Shown: positions 1 to 12,127, counted from the first letter of the stretch. The stretch: 64,000 bases of DNA from Acestrorhynchus altus (GCA_034509495.1 CM067503.1:8603371-8667370); one strand, 5' to 3'. The notes: generated by a model not told the origin, from the letters alone. Numbers and translations: made by a program.

Positions 1-929
1 TAAAGCAGACACAAACCACGATGCTCCCTCCACCATGTTTAAGTTGAGGAATTCATTAACACAGATATCTACTTGCTTTGTTTTGTCTTGCCTGCACTGT
101 GGAAGTTTGCCCAATAAAAGACATGAGCAGTGCAACTGTATGTTAAGTTGTTGGGGGTTTTTTTATTTTTATTTTATTTATATCATCTATTGATCTATTA
201 TCTATCTATTATTGAGTCTTAGATAACAATCAGACCACATTAAGTATGTCTACATTAGAATTATATGCAAACACAGACTAAACTAATGACAAACAGTTCA
301 ACTGGTTGTGTTTTTTGACATTTTGAGATGTGCATGCTAGAAAAAGGGAATTCTTCAAATGAATAACGTGTATATCACCCTTAGGCAGAAATCACCTCCC
401 CCAAACAATTCTTATTTTTTGTAAATAATATCACAATTCACAGATTTTTTTTTTTATATCATGTTTCTTCTTGGTGTTTCTTCATTATGTTCTCAGGATG
501 TTTTTATTCCCTTCAGAATTTTTATAGATTTAAGATTTAAGATTGCGTTGTGACAATATTGTTGATGCAAACAAATCTGAATACAGCTGAACTGAATTGT
601 TTACTGTTCTAGTGTCGATCTTATTAATGTCCTGAGGGTATAAACATGCTATCACACTGTGTGAAATCATATTGGAAAATGTTCAAGTTCAAAAACAGTG
701 GGTCACAAAAATGGCACATTTTTTTATTTCCATCATGCTTTTCTATGTTAGGGAGAGAGGCCAAGGTGTGAAGATCACAAGAATTTACGCTGCATAACTG
801 TAATGTTCTGAGGCACATGTCGGGGTGAAAACATGCACATGCCAGGAAAAAAACAACTCATATTTAAGAGGAAATTCAGAAGGATTTGGGCATGATTTAT
901 TGTAGCATGTGTAACATGCATACGAGCTG

Positions 930-1330
930 ACAGCCATGCTGAGGGTTCACACGCTTAACAAACATGGATTCCTATTTACTGAAGGAGTGGGAAGACAGAC
1001 CTGCGTCGCAGCATTAAAAAATGAAGTGACAGAGAGAAGCTCAGCACTTCATCAATCATGCCGGGGAATATTTCATCCCTCTATTAGTCGGAATGGCAAA
1101 TGGAAGAGACTTGTTTTATCACATTCATCATGTGTTTCCCCTCCCTGTCCGCTGCTTCCTCGCACCTGAAAAACAGAAGCCATCCTCTGACTCAGGCCTC
1201 AAATTTATTCCATAATCTCCCGCATTATGCATATTGCAAGGGGGGAAGCACGTTTCTCATATGCCTAATTTACTGAAAGAATAAGCAAAGTGCTATAAAT
1301 ATCAGTGAGGAAATAGGAAGAGGGAAAACG
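930..1330. promoter_or_regulatory. Enhancer-like non-coding island (candidate)
   Basis: Sequence complexity is higher here than in the surrounding AT-rich intron. It holds CATTATGCATATTGCA (octamer-like), ATATGCCTAATTTAC and several ATTA cores, and has no coding pattern or repeat signature. Introns of the OFCC1/opo gene in fish are known to hold conserved developmental enhancers. That this stretch is one of them is inference from composition only. Confidence 0.2.
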
Positions 1331-1944
1331 AGAGAAAGGCAGAGGAAACTAATGATTATTATTCTGTTTTTCTGTAAAAAATACCAAGCTGAACAATTAG
1401 CCCTTATATATATAAAAAAAAAAAACATCATTCGAAAACAAGCAATTACAACTTTATATAAAGCTGTGTAATTCTAAAATAAAGTACTGGTGATATATTT
1501 ACAGATAAAATCTTATGTCATTTTATTTGTAATAATATGAGGATAATTACATTTACATAAAATACTATAGAAACTGTTCATGTGCAACTGCTAAGGGTTG
1601 TCGATTCTTAATTGATTATTAATAATTACTTGAAGCAAATTCTATGATTTTTCATTCACATCAGAAAATTATGGTCAACTCTGTGTTTCTAAACTCACTG
1701 TCTATTTTATATTAGGAGCACTTTGGAGTGCTATAATTACAGAGAGTAGTCAACCTGTTTCATCAATGGTCATGATCCCATATGTCCAGCACAGGTATTG
1801 TTTGGGTGGTGGGTAATTAAAAAAAAGGAATTAAATTGTGATTAATTGCAATTAATCAATTGACAGCTACTCATTTATTACAGACACAAAACAGGACCAA
1901 ACACATTTAAACTGAAGTAAATATTAGAGTGCTCAATGGGTACA

Positions 1945-2062
1945 CTCTCAAAAATAAAGCTGTTTCAAATGAATGATGCCATAAAACACCACTTTAGGTT
2001 CCATAAAGAACCATGTTGGTGTCAGAGATATATAAGTGTGAAGAACCTTTTATTGGTTATTT
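1945..2062. repeat. AAGAACC-type MITE fragment
   Basis: The words AGGTTCCATAAAGAACC and GTGTGAAGAACCTTTTATTGG match a family of short non-autonomous elements that recurs in this window (around 25085, 30560-30650, 36315, 51725-51860 and 52098-52307). Its ends are not resolved here. Confidence 0.35.
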
Positions 2063-3274
2063 ACCAATTTAAAATTTCTTCTCATGTACTGTTTTCATGT
2101 GACCTACTTTTCTTTGCTTTGGTTTAAGTTTGGCTGCAATGAAGCAATTCTAGGATATTTCAAGTTAGATTGGATCCAGCAGTAAATCAGAATTGCCGTT
2201 CTCTCCTCTCCTAATATCCAATCCACCATTATCTACTTCATCAGTCTAATACCTATATCAGGTTTTAGATCAGTGCCGTCTCCACAAAATGAAAGAATGA
2301 CATGGAACGAAGAGCTTTTCTAAACCAGAGGAGTTTCTCACGTGGGCTGGCTAGAACCAACCACATGCTGCGAATTACTACACCCCAGCTATGGAGGGAA
2401 ATGGCTATTAAACCATTAGAACGATCATGTTTCATTCAAAACAGACTTATGTTTTGTATTCAAACTCTAGTAGATGTGGAGCAAGGGGTGGAGGGGCGAA
2501 GGATAGATGAGTGGGGTAGGGAAATGGAAAAAAAAAAAAAAAAAAAAAGAAAACCCACAAACCCAGACACTTACGTAGGCCTACTTCACTTGAGCTTGTC
2601 TCTTTCCTTCTCTAAAGAAAATCAATTAAAAGATTTAGCTGAGAGGACAGAAGAGCCGTGGAGGTTCCGCAACAATGGCAAGAGAGATGAGGGGCCTACA
2701 GAACTCAGAGAGCAACAATCACAGCTGGCAGAGCAGCCCAAGATTCGCTTATCATCCCCAGCTTTGCCTGGACTATTGAGGCTTGTGCATCCCACTTAAA
2801 AGTAAATGCTCCAGATTGCGGGGACAGACAGTCATGTGCCTCCACACACAAATCCGGAAGACAGATCAAATCTCCACACAGTGCTTCTCTCCACACCAAC
2901 GAGAAATGCACGACTGAAAGAAAGAAAGAATCGGGGAGAGAAAAGGGAGAGAAAAATATGATAAGCTTCCACATTCCACCTACTATTGCTAATTCCTCAT
3001 TTCCTCCCCGAAAGCACCAAAAAGAGAGGGAGAGAGCTAACGTGGGCACTCCAGCCAATAATGGGCAAATCTGATCAGATTCTCCAAAACAAAACAGCAG
3101 CCAAACAAGGCAACAAAAACAGCAGCAGCAGGACTGGCAGTAATGGAGAGCTGGAGGATGGATGGGAGATGCTAACAGGATGGAGAGAGTGCTCTCAATG
3201 GAGCACTAAGTATTCTCCAGCCAAAGCAAACAGAGAAGTACTGTCTAATTCATGAAATCCTTGGGAAAGACTCC

Positions 3275-3350
3275 TGATACTATGTTCGCCTACCTATGTA
3301 AGATGATGTAATTGTAAGTTACTCTGGATAAGACTGTCGGCCAAATCCCC
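3275..3350 (+). mobile_element. SINE/MITE 3' tail relic
   Basis: The stretch ending GTAAGTTACTCTGGATAAGA then CTGTCGGCCAAA is a diverged form of the tail word (TGTAAGTCGCTCTGGATAAG) that ends many fish SINE and MITE copies. The body upstream is not recognisable. A better preserved relative lies at 56815-56990. Confidence 0.4.
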
Positions 3351-3739
3351 AAAAATGAAAATGTAATTCTTAGTGTCACAACTGTGGTAAAGTTTTTTGG
3401 CAGATGGTATTCGGGTGGGCCTCCATTTGCTCTCAATCTTGGTATGGATTCCATAAGAGTTTGAAAACATTTATTTGCCCCATTTTGTCATGACTGCAGA
3501 TGTTCCAGGAGCACTTCCAGGCTGCAAATCTCAGGTTCTACAACAACTCATAGATGAATGGTTGGATTCAGACCTGATAACTGAGAAGGCCACTTTACTC
3601 TGCAACGGTAATCAAATACCAGTGGTACTGGTACTAATGGATCCAAAATGCAACAAGAAAGGTACAGTATGACCATTCACTTTAAGATTGGAAATGTTGT
3701 GCTGTTCTGAAGTTCTTATTGCTCACCACAATTGCTACA

Positions 3740-3850
3740 GTTAGGGCTGAGCACCAATCGCATTTCAACCAATACCAGTATCAGTGCCTGGAATTCAATA
3801 CCAGTAAATGGAATTCAGTACTGGTACACAATGGTACTTTTTCTCTTTAT
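3740..3850. repeat. Interspersed repeat relic with CCAGTA/TACTGG words
   Basis: AGGGCTGAGCACCAATCGC followed by AATACCAGTATCAGT, AATACCAGTAAATGG and GTACTGGTACACAATGG resembles a common fish repeat that starts with 'agggctgag' and carries repeated 'accggtac' words. Family and boundaries are uncertain. Confidence 0.3.
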
Positions 3851-4533
3851 AGTAACAAATATGTAGTTTTAGTTGTAAGTCCAATCTTCCAACATTTTGT
3901 TGATAATTTACATCTCTCTGGTTTGGCCACGATGAATTACCATCATCATATAAACACAGACCTGTGTGCTGTGGTATTTTCTAGTTCTCCTGTGTTCTGG
4001 GAGGGAATTCTAATGGGGTTTGGTTATTTGCACTTCCAAATTGGGAGGAAACTCTACATGTATAAAAACCACAGCTTGCTGCTACTCTGATGGTTTGTTA
4101 CACTTGTATAAAACTCAAATGTTCAGTAAGTGTGTACATTTTTTTTGTCCCCGTAGATTCTCTGTCCGAGTTTACACACCTCTGGTAGGGGGGACACTGT
4201 CATCCTCAGTCCAATAAATGCTCTGCCTTTATATAAATGAATTATAAAGCTCCAGTTTAATTTACATTCAGGGATGAAATGTCATGTTTGGGAAGGTGGT
4301 GTTTTATTCATTCTGGATTTCTCTCAGGCATCCCACTACATTCTAATACAACGTCTGTCAACCCCCTTAAGCTCGGGCTACACTGACCCAACATTCACCT
4401 ACACATACCACCATTATAATGTTGGCAGCTGGCTTAAGGATATTCAAAGTTTCTGACATGCCAAATGAAGCAGAATGAACAGCAGGGCGATATTCAAGAG
4501 TACTGTGTTACACATTTTATATATATTTTTTCA

Positions 4534-4536
<3 letters not shown>

Positions 4537-4565
<29 letters not shown>
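4537..4565. repeat. (TA)n microsatellite
   Basis: About 14 TA units, embedded in a longer T/A-only stretch from about 4515 to 4600. Confidence 0.9.
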
Positions 4566-4729
4566 TTTTTTATAATGGTTTATATTTTTCTTATATTATA
4601 TTTAAGTCTTCTTCAAAATAATGCAGGCCAATTCTGAACCATGTAAATCTAGTCTTCATTACTGTGTGTTGGCTATATTAGGAGCAATCCTCAGGGAACT
4701 CTTAATGGTCCAGGTTTTTGCTCTATACT

Positions 4730-5125
4730 TATGTTTTGGACATTTGGATGGAGCAAAACTGTGAATACAGAATAAAATACACTATACCTCTAATAAATAC
4801 AATCAGCTGCTTTAAATTGAACCAAGTGCCAGTACAGATGTGCAAATACACACACAACGTCTGTAGAGAAGCACTGCTAATAGAACAGGACTCTCAGGAG
4901 CAGCAGAACACCATGCCTAATGCTGGCCATGGGCTGGTGGGGTGAAAAGCCCCCCCCAGCATTAAGGTGTGGAGCAGTGGAACTGTGTTTACTGGAAAGA
5001 TGGTGGTCCATCCAATACTTTTGGGATGAGTTGGGGAGCTGGGGATGCTCTGGACAGTAAAGATTGTTAGTTCAACTAAAGCAGAACAAACACATTTTTA
5101 AACCCTTGATTATGACAGAAAGTAT
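4730..5125. mobile_element. Non-autonomous DNA transposon relic (family 1)
   Basis: Words in order: AGAGAAGCACTGCTAATAGA, ATGCCTAATGCTGGCCATGG, GTGGAGCAGTGGAACTGTGT, CAATACTTTTGGGATGAGTT, GACAGTAAAGATTGTTAGTT. The same order recurs at 18825-19312 and 48490-48860, and an opposite-strand end lies at 49388-49510. I recognise it as a widespread teleost element whose outer ends read 'tatggacaaaagtatt'. There is no transposase frame; copies differ from each other by many substitutions and indels, so the insertions are old. Confidence 0.6.
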
Positions 5126-6177
5126 TCTTCTGTCATTTAGATCTAGTTTGAAAGGGGCAGAACTTACAATAGACTTTTCAAAGGGGGCTTGGTTCACATC
5201 TTGACTCCAGAGAAGGTATTCCACAAATCTGGACCTCCCAGAAGAAAGTATAATACAATGTGACTGTTTGCCCACTATCATTTAGCTCTAGTTTGAAAGG
5301 AGAAGACCTTTCACAAGCCCATGCACACCAACCACATGTTTATGCTTGGTGGTCTTTAAAGAACATCATTGGTTCTCTGTGTTCTCGGTTTTGCACAAGC
5401 AGTGCTGTTTAAACAGAAGTGTTCACCTCTTCTCTTCTATTTCACAGCTCAACCAAAGACCCGTGGCTGAATCCCGAACATACCACTGCTTCAATAGCAA
5501 ATCAGCTGTCGTGATAGACTGTGACAGATAACTGCTGTTTGTTTTCAAGGCAGGCGTTTAGCAAATTTCAGCTTTGGATTTCACTTCAAAGGCTTTTCCC
5601 CTCACTCGCCGCTCCCCACCCTTCTCTCTGTGGATGGTGGTGGTGGTGGTGGGGGGGGGTGCCCCTCGTTGTCAGAATTATTTTCAGATGAAGAGTGTGT
5701 TTTGTGTTTCTCATCACACATCTGTATCCTGAAAGACTTGTCATCGTCTCTCTTTTTCTCACTCTTTCTCTCTCTTCTGCACTTTCAACCTCTCTCTCAT
5801 ATGCAAAAACGAGGCCTTACTGCATCCTAAAACATTTCTATTCAATGAGATGGATGTTGTAAATATAGCAGTCCACAATCCAGAACAGATTGGAAAGGCT
5901 CTGGAAGGTAAGACACATGGAGCAAAGCATGTGGGGCTGTTGGTTTTAATGGATTTAATGGGTTTAAATGAGCAGAAAAATGTGGGTAGTTCTAACGGGA
6001 AGCTGGTGCAAGTGTCATAGAGCTAATGCCCTGATATGGGAGCATTGCTGTGATCATGAATCCAAAGTCTCAAAATTCTTTCTTATTATCAAGGTTCTCA
6101 GATTCTCGCAGGGTCCAAAATTTCAAAAACTTTGCCAGGACATTTCCTGTGACCTGTATATGTGAGAGCTACAATGT

Positions 6178-6560
6178 GTGCATTATATGGACAAAAGTAT
6201 TAGGACACCTACATGAGTTTTCCATTATAAATTCAAGCCTTAATAGGCATTAATATGGAGGTGGTCCCCTCTGCAGCTCTAACAGCAGGTTTGGAACTCG
6301 CATTGGTGACTTTTCTGTACTACGCTTCTCAGCAAACGACAACCTCGCTCACTAACTTTACTTGGTCTGACAATTCATGACTCAGTTGTTGTTGTTTGTA
6401 AATGCTTCCACTTTTTAATAACTCTACTCAGAGCTGATTATGAAATATCTAGATGGAAATTAATTTCTTTTTGTAATTGTGGCCTCCTACCACACTGGAA
6501 TTCTGTGAGATCGTTAGAAACGGCCATTCTTTTTCATAGCTGTAAAAAATTGAGATGCAT
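6178..6560. mobile_element. DNA transposon relic (family 2, TGGACAAAAGTATT end)
   Basis: It begins TATGGACAAAAGTATTAGGA, a terminal word shared by several fish DNA elements. Internal landmarks follow in the order I know for this family: GGCATTAATATGGAGGTGG, TGCAGCTCTAACAGCAG, TACTACGCTTCTCAGCA, CATGACTCAGTTGTTGTTG and TGAAATATCTAGATGG. No coding capacity remains. The right boundary is approximate. Confidence 0.6.
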
Positions 6561-6576
6561 GTTTCATAGTGTACAC

Positions 6577-6735
6577 TTTAAAATACAGCACAACTGGGAC
6601 ACTATAGTGTCCATGAATATGTCCACTTCGTGCTAGTTGTGTTCCAGACATAATTGTCACAGACCTTTACAGGACACTTCCAAACTTTTATCTGCAAATG
6701 TATTTTAAAATGCAGCACAACTGTGGCCCTAAAGT
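6577..6735. repeat. Short direct repeat, copies about 127 bp apart
   Basis: TTAAAATACAGCACAACTGG near 6577 and TTAAAATGCAGCACAACTGT near 6704 are copies of the same word, followed by CACTATAGTGTCC and CCTAAAGTATCC. Nearby phrases built on CCAGGAC...TTTCC (6131, 6795, 6870) belong to a common, diverged fish repeat. Confidence 0.4.
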
Positions 6736-7011
6736 ATCCACATATCTGTCCTCTTGTCTTGACCATGGTTTCCACTGCTTTTCAGGAAATCATTTTCCAG
6801 GACTTTTCCAGGACCTTTTCTATGACTTATGAAATCTAGAGCTGCTGCTCATGAAAGGATATTCCATTGTCCAGGTGTTTTCCATGTTGGGAAACCTGGA
6901 CACTATGTTCTACTGGACATTTGGAAACCCTTTATTAATATTCCAATATGCTCAGTGATAATGTGCGGCCTGAACTCATGTTAATCCGAGTGTTTGAGAG
7001 CACTCTCTCAC

Positions 7012-7251
7012 CAAACAGACAGACTGGTTGAGATGCAGGTCGGTGTTGCGGAAGCAGCCCTTGTGCTCCATAGGTTCTGTGGTACCGCTCCACTGCTGCT
7101 CTTTTAGCTGGGTCCAGTGCAGTGCAGGGCCGCCCAGCCGACTATGAAGGGACACGCTCACGCTGTACAAACCACTGGAGAGCTTCTCCCTCACTGCACG
7201 CAAACACACCACACGTACCTCTACCGGCTGAGGGGTCCTCACCCACTCCAC
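7012..7251 (-). CDS. ofcc1: ofcc1 (opo) exon, most 3' one in the window
   Basis: This 240 nt exon is read in phase 0 at both ends and gives 80 codons from VEWVRTPQPVEV to HLNQSVCL. The acceptor is a pyrimidine-rich tract ending TCTGTCTGTAG and the donor is TTG|GTGAGAG. It joins the exon at 13938-14064 without a frame change (LPWQ then VEWV). The peptide alternates hydrophobic and polar residues (VEVRVVCLRAV, LYSVSVSLHSRLGG, ALHWTQL), as in beta strands, and looks like part of a compact C2-like or other beta-sandwich fold. That fold is inference. GC content is well above the flanking introns. Because the exon ends in a donor, the gene continues to the left of the window. The membrane segment expected for Opo is not seen here and should lie in other exons. 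Confidence 0.8.
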
Positions 7252-7434
7252 CTACAGACACAGATAGAGAGAGAAACAGGGATAGAGATGATAGAGACAG
7301 AGGGATGACAAGAAATCCATTCAAACAGGGTGTTGAGGAGCAATACAGATCACAGGAGAGGAATTTAAAATACCTAACAATAGTCTTTTGAAAAGGAACC
7401 ACATAAAACGAAGAATGGGTCATGGGCACCTAAG

Positions 7435-7612
7435 GCTCGTTGAAGTGACCCATGCAGGCCCCGCCTCACCACTTACAGGCTTAGTGGATCTGCTGCTAAT
7501 GTTTTGGGGTCAGATAATAAAGGACACTTTCAGAGTCCTTGCTTCAAACAGTCTGTTGTGGCAGTGCAAGGGGGGGTATAAGGTAGAATTGATGTTATGG
7601 CTGATCAGCCTG
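7435..7612 (+). mobile_element. Tc1-like transposon 3' end relic
   Basis: CTTACAGGCTTAGTGGATCT, GCTGCTAATGTTTTGGGGTC and TTGATGTTATGGCTGATCAG occur in the order seen at the 3' end of a common fish Tc1 element, where they encode the last residues of the transposase and then the terminal repeat. The reading frame is broken by stops, so this is a fossil. Confidence 0.55.
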
Positions 7613-8028
7613 CTTATTTATTTACTTATTTATTCATTTATTCATTCATTCACTCTCACTGATAACTGAGAAACAGGCAGTCAAATAGTTAAATAGGTCA
7701 TTAAAAATATTTATGTGGTGTAAAATCTACGAAATATGAGAAATATTAGCATTTTAGTGAATGTTACTGAATTTACTTATAAATTATGTGAAAAGAAAAA
7801 AAAGAGAGAAGTTTACCTTTACTTTAAAATTTTATGTAGGGTTTTTTATTATTATAAAATGTAACATCCCCCATTATTTGTTGAACATGTTGGAATTTTC
7901 AAATAAATATGACTTGAAGTGCCACCTTTTCAATAGTGGCAAAAACTTTGTGGGTCCACTTTTTCAATGTTTAATGTTCTGACATTATTGGATTGACTCG
8001 TGCATTGTTTCAAAATCTCGCAATGAGT

Positions 8029-8125
8029 TAACCAATAGAAATGCTCCAAAAATGCGGTAAACATTTTTTTAATTGACTTCCGCTGAAAGTTAAGAATTTT
8101 GTTTTCCTCCTCTGGTAAAAGGTAT
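8029..8125. repeat. Interspersed repeat ending ACCAATAGAAATGCTCCAAA
   Basis: The phrase ACCAATAGAAATGCTCCAAA is followed by AATTGACTTCCGCTGAAAGT and a CCTCTGGTAAAA word. Close copies of the first phrase occur near 13656 and 55015 (GGACCAATAGAAATGCTCC). This marks a diverged interspersed family whose class I cannot name. Confidence 0.4.
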
Positions 8126-8559
8126 AGTGTTTTCTATGTGGAATATACTGACAGCATATTGCAATATATTTCATTTCACTGGAAGTCAAGGAAAGGGAGA
8201 GAGAGAGAGAAATCTACTTTAACAGCCTGCAACCACATGAGAGATTGATTTCTTCTCCTCTTACAGACACTCCACTCACTCTCACCCTTGAGAATATAAC
8301 ATATGATTAATACAACCGCATCATTTAACAATGATAAATCAACTGCACTTGCACAAACATCACTGCATTGCTGTTTTGAAGATGCAGAGAGTGATACAGT
8401 AAGCAATATTCAGAGTAAAGTGAGGGGGAGCGAGAGGAAAAATGGGGACACAGATAGTGAGGGATTACTTTAGGTGGGCGGAAGTTAAATATAAGTGTGT
8501 TTGAGGAAGGGGTGTAAGCCTCCATGGAATAGATGTGGGAGGGAAAACACAAACATACA

Positions 8560-8562
<3 letters not shown>

Positions 8563-8635
<73 letters not shown>
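8563..8635. repeat. (GT)n microsatellite
   Basis: Uninterrupted GT for about 73 bp. Translations of this stretch are low-complexity artefacts. Confidence 0.95.
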
Positions 8636-8639
<4 letters not shown>

Positions 8640-9691
8640 CTGATGGCTCTCTGAGGGCTACTAACTGACCCAGAGCATGCAACTTGTCTGATTTCTGAAG
8701 GAGAGCGACTGCTGTTTCACACACAGGAAGGAGACAAAGTCCTTCCTTCTCTCATTCTCTTACTCATACATACAAACACACACCAGCAGACACATACCGT
8801 GATTCATACAGTCTGGAGGAGTGTGTTTGTCATGTGAGAATTATTTAAGGCTGTCAGGAAAAAAAAAAAAACTAGAAGAGAGAAAAGTGTCGAGTGTTGC
8901 TTTTCAGTAGGTGTTTTCTCAAACTGTTGTTCATAAAATATCAATGAATGACTGATTCACAAATAATGTTCCAGAGCAGGATTTCAATAAAGTGGAAAAC
9001 TCTCTTTTTACACAGTATATTAGAAGGAAAACACGGAAAAGTGTAATGACACTAAACAGCTCTCATACTGATTTATCTGACTTTGACTTTTCTCTTTTTT
9101 TTATCACATCTCTTTTTGTTGTGTGATGACATCTACTTGCTAATGTGTGTTATGTTCAGCTTTAACTGATAAGACAGACACTATAAAAGCATCCAAGCAA
9201 TGCATCTCTGTGAAGCAGTTCCTGAAAAGAGCTTTGAAAAGTAAAATCCTCAGACATTTGGAAATGCTGCTAATATAATATCAGTTTATTGTTAAATACA
9301 AAGTTATTTATAAACTAAAATGTATAAAATACCATTTATTCAGGACATTTATTTTCACTGATTCTGATTTAAAGGTTATATTGCATGATATACATTATAC
9401 TACACGTACCATTGTATGTAAAGCACCGCATGAATCGCAAAATGACACATTTTGTTTCGGTTGAAGTAGCAAATGTAAGCTCTGTAGCTAATCGGCCATA
9501 AAATACAGTTATCAACCTTATTTTAAATATATATGGGTAAAGACATCATTGACAATATAGCTGAGTAAAAAATAAGGAAAACATACAGAAATAGATGTGA
9601 AATAAGAACTTTTATTATTTAAAATATATTAAGCTTTAAAATCACTTTTATGTCATTGTAGGTTATAGGTGCTACAGATGCTAGAAAACAT

Positions 9692-9861
9692 CGAGTTCAG
9701 TTTTTCTCAACCATGGTCCTGGAGGCACCACTATTCTACAGCTGTCCCTGTTGTGACCACACCTGATCAGCTCATTAGCAAGGTCTTCAGAGTAGCAGAG
9801 AGTGTGTTAAAGCTAAAACGTGCAGGGCAGGGGTGCCTCCAGGACCAGATTTGGGAAACAA
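9692..9861. mobile_element. Foldback MITE (CTGGAGGCACC family)
   Basis: The left end has CTCAACCATGGTCCTGGAGG and the right end GGTGCCTCCAGGACCAGATT, which are near-perfect inverted copies. The centre has ACACCTGATCAGCTCATTAG and GTGTGTTAAAGC. A second copy lies at 48140-48305 and a more distant relative at 62738-62886. It is non-coding; the family is common in teleosts. Confidence 0.65.
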
Positions 9862-9941
9862 TAATCTAGACAACCCAAATGGGTTTTGCGGAGTGAGTCT
9901 AAATGAAACTATTTTGCCCCAATTATCAGGTATGTTTATGG

Positions 9942-10003
9942 ACAAACAAACAAACAAACAAACAAACAAACAAACAAACAAACAAATAAATAAATAAATA
10001 AAA
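9942..10003. repeat. (CAAA)n/(TAAA)n microsatellite
   Basis: About 11 CAAA units pass into four TAAA units. Confidence 0.9.
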
Positions 10004-10119
10004 GACAAACATTGCTGTGAAAAGGTGGATCCGTCACATTGTGGGGGACTTTTTTTGGGTAGGTTTTATTATTTCTGGTGTTATTTTGGGTAAAGTTTTT
10101 CATGGGTAAGGAAAGGAAA

Positions 10120-10500
10120 GAATGGATTCTACAAATATGCCAGCAAATCCTGAATGCAAAGGTCAAACCATGTGTTAAAAGGCTGAAGCTGGAAAGAAGG
10201 TGATAATTACCCAAAATACTGCTCAAACTCTGTCATGTACTACCTGCAGAGAGAAACTGGAAACCACTGTCTCCTGATCTATACAAGCACAGAAAATATG
10301 TAGATCATGAATGCAGCAAAACAGCCGACGTACATCTCACAACTAGAAGCCTTCTGCAAGAAGATCTGGAAAAAAATTCAAGTACAATCATTTACTGCTG
10401 GCTGTCTATAAAGCATTTGCAAGCTATGGTTTCTGCCAAAGGGGGTTTAGTAAGTACTCAAACTGTAAGGTGTCCAAGCTGTTGCACAAGCCATTGATGA
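10120..10500 (+). mobile_element. Diverged DNA-transposon-like repeat
   Basis: ATACTGCTCAAACTCTGTC, TGTACTACCTGCAGAGAGAA, GATCATGAATGCAGCAAAAC and TAAGGTGTCCAAGCTGTTGC resemble, in order, a fish repeat that I know with 'ggtgtccaaacttttgcaca'-like ends. Identity is too low to name it firmly. Confidence 0.35.
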
Positions 10501-10604
10501 TTTTCATTTTTTTATGGTGTAGAGTAGGTGTGCATTAGGATTTGCTGAAGATACTGTGTTTCGTATTTGATGAGGCTGAAGATGATGTGTTTATTAGAGA
10601 CTTC

Positions 10605-10607
<3 letters not shown>

Positions 10608-10678
<71 letters not shown>

Positions 10679-10704
10679 TATGTGTGTGTGTGTGTGTGTG
10701 TGTA
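10608..10704. repeat. Compound (TA)n-(TG)n microsatellite
   Basis: About 31 TA units, then CACATATATA, then about 11 TG units. Confidence 0.95.
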
Positions 10705-11197
10705 TAGGCGTTAAAAAATGTCTCTTTTGAAATGGCCTGCATCCATTACATTCTGCATGATGTTTTTAACCTTAAGGAAATGCCAGACGTTTCACAGAGC
10801 CATGTCAGGAAAGTAGGGAACCTGACATGTGTGGTTGGCCAGGAAGCAAGTGTGAAGAACGTGCAGGTGCATTATCATGATGAAGTTGCCAGACTGTTTG
10901 CTGCCCATAGGTTGGGCCATTTACGACTTATTTCAACTTGGGAATCGCCAAGAATTACACAAAGTTTAATGCAGTAGTATTTTTCAAATTTTTCTATAAT
11001 TTTGTCAAAAATCCGAAGACATTCACTTACACTTCCTCACTCACTGGTCTGCTGGTGACTGAAAGCTTCCACTGGAAGAAAAAATCCAAGCATGTGCATT
11101 CTGATCACCTACCGTACATATGTGAACCAAACCTCAGCTCCTTAGCTTCATTTGTTTATGCACATAAAATTATGGTTGAATAATATACTATACTGTG

Positions 11198-11305
11198 CAG
11201 AGGTGGATATTTCAAGTCCAGCAAATTGAAATCCGTCCCAGGATTCTGTTCAATCAGAACACCACCCTGGGATTGTTATATACCCACTTCTGGTATCCAC
11301 CTCTG
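11198..11305. mobile_element. Short foldback element
   Basis: A perfect 12-bp inverted repeat, CAGAGGTGGATA at 11198-11209 and TATCCACCTCTG at 11294-11305, encloses an 84 bp loop. This size and end word fit a small MITE. It is non-coding. Confidence 0.5.
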
Positions 11306-12099
11306 GCGCCGTGTAAATGTTTTAGGAACCACACATTTACGAGCTAAACGACTCTTTATCTGGGCACTAAGTGTTTATCTCACCAGTCAAACAGTAACAG
11401 TAGAATAAAAACAAACAACATTCATTCATAAAGTAGAGTTTTATATCACTGTTTATTAAAACATCTCCAAAGCTCTCCTCATAAGAGTGTAGTATCATTT
11501 ATAGCTCTCATCTGACACCTGGTTTGGTAAATCAATGTGTAATGATGTTAAATCAGGTGCGCTGCTGATGGAATTGAACACATCCATGTGTGCAGAAGAA
11601 ATCTTTCAAACAAGCTCCCAACAACTCAACTACTGTCTTCAAAATGAGAGAAGTGTAAAAAGGAAATTTTGACACCTAACCAGCTTGTCAGAAAGATGGA
11701 CTCCAGCTTAATAGTATGCATTTAAGCTATGGTGACTGATCATCTATTCCAGAGTCCAATTTTAAGAGGACGGCAGTCTTGTGTTAAACCTCCTGGAACC
11801 CTGACCTGAACCTCTCAAAGTAGCTCAATCCCCTCAACTGAGCTTCCTCTTCTCCCTGCTACAAAACATGATTTCCTCAGTGCTTCCACAAAGCTAATTG
11901 GTGGCAAAGCGCTTTAGCCCACACATCCCATCCAGAAGGGGTGAAGCCTCCAACAACCCCCCCACCCCCCACCCCCGTCATAATGGTGAATCAAATCAGC
12001 ACACATGCGCCTGCCTGCCATAGCCTGTACCGACCTCAACGTGCCTGCGACTCAAGTTAGCACCAAGCTATTAGGGGAAATGATGAGGATATGGATGAA

Positions 12100-12127
12100 G
12101 ACACACACACACACACACACACACACA
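12100..12127. repeat. (AC)n microsatellite
   Basis: 14 AC units. Confidence 0.85.

Larger units (their letters stand above)
1..7011. other. ofcc1 intron (3' side of the window), repeats, no exon seen
   Basis: On the minus strand this follows the donor of the exon at 7012-7251, so it is intron leading to exons beyond the left edge. I checked both strands for open frames bounded by good splice signals and found none convincing. It holds several interspersed-repeat relics, described separately, an A-run at 2528-2549, a pyrimidine-rich stretch near 5745-5800 and a G-rich stretch near 5635-5660. Open frames at 2302-2799 and 2705-3058 overlap on opposite strands and have no recognisable motifs. 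Confidence 0.5.

Noticed and set aside
2302..2799. 165-codon plus-strand frame
   Set aside because: It includes a poly-Lys run from an A-homopolymer, overlaps an opposite-strand frame of similar length, and has no recognisable motif.
10732..10977. 81-codon plus-strand frame after the TA/TG repeat
   Set aside because: It looks protein-like (HDEVARLFAAHRLGHL) but has no known match, no splice context and sits between transposon relics; chance or a repeat is more likely.
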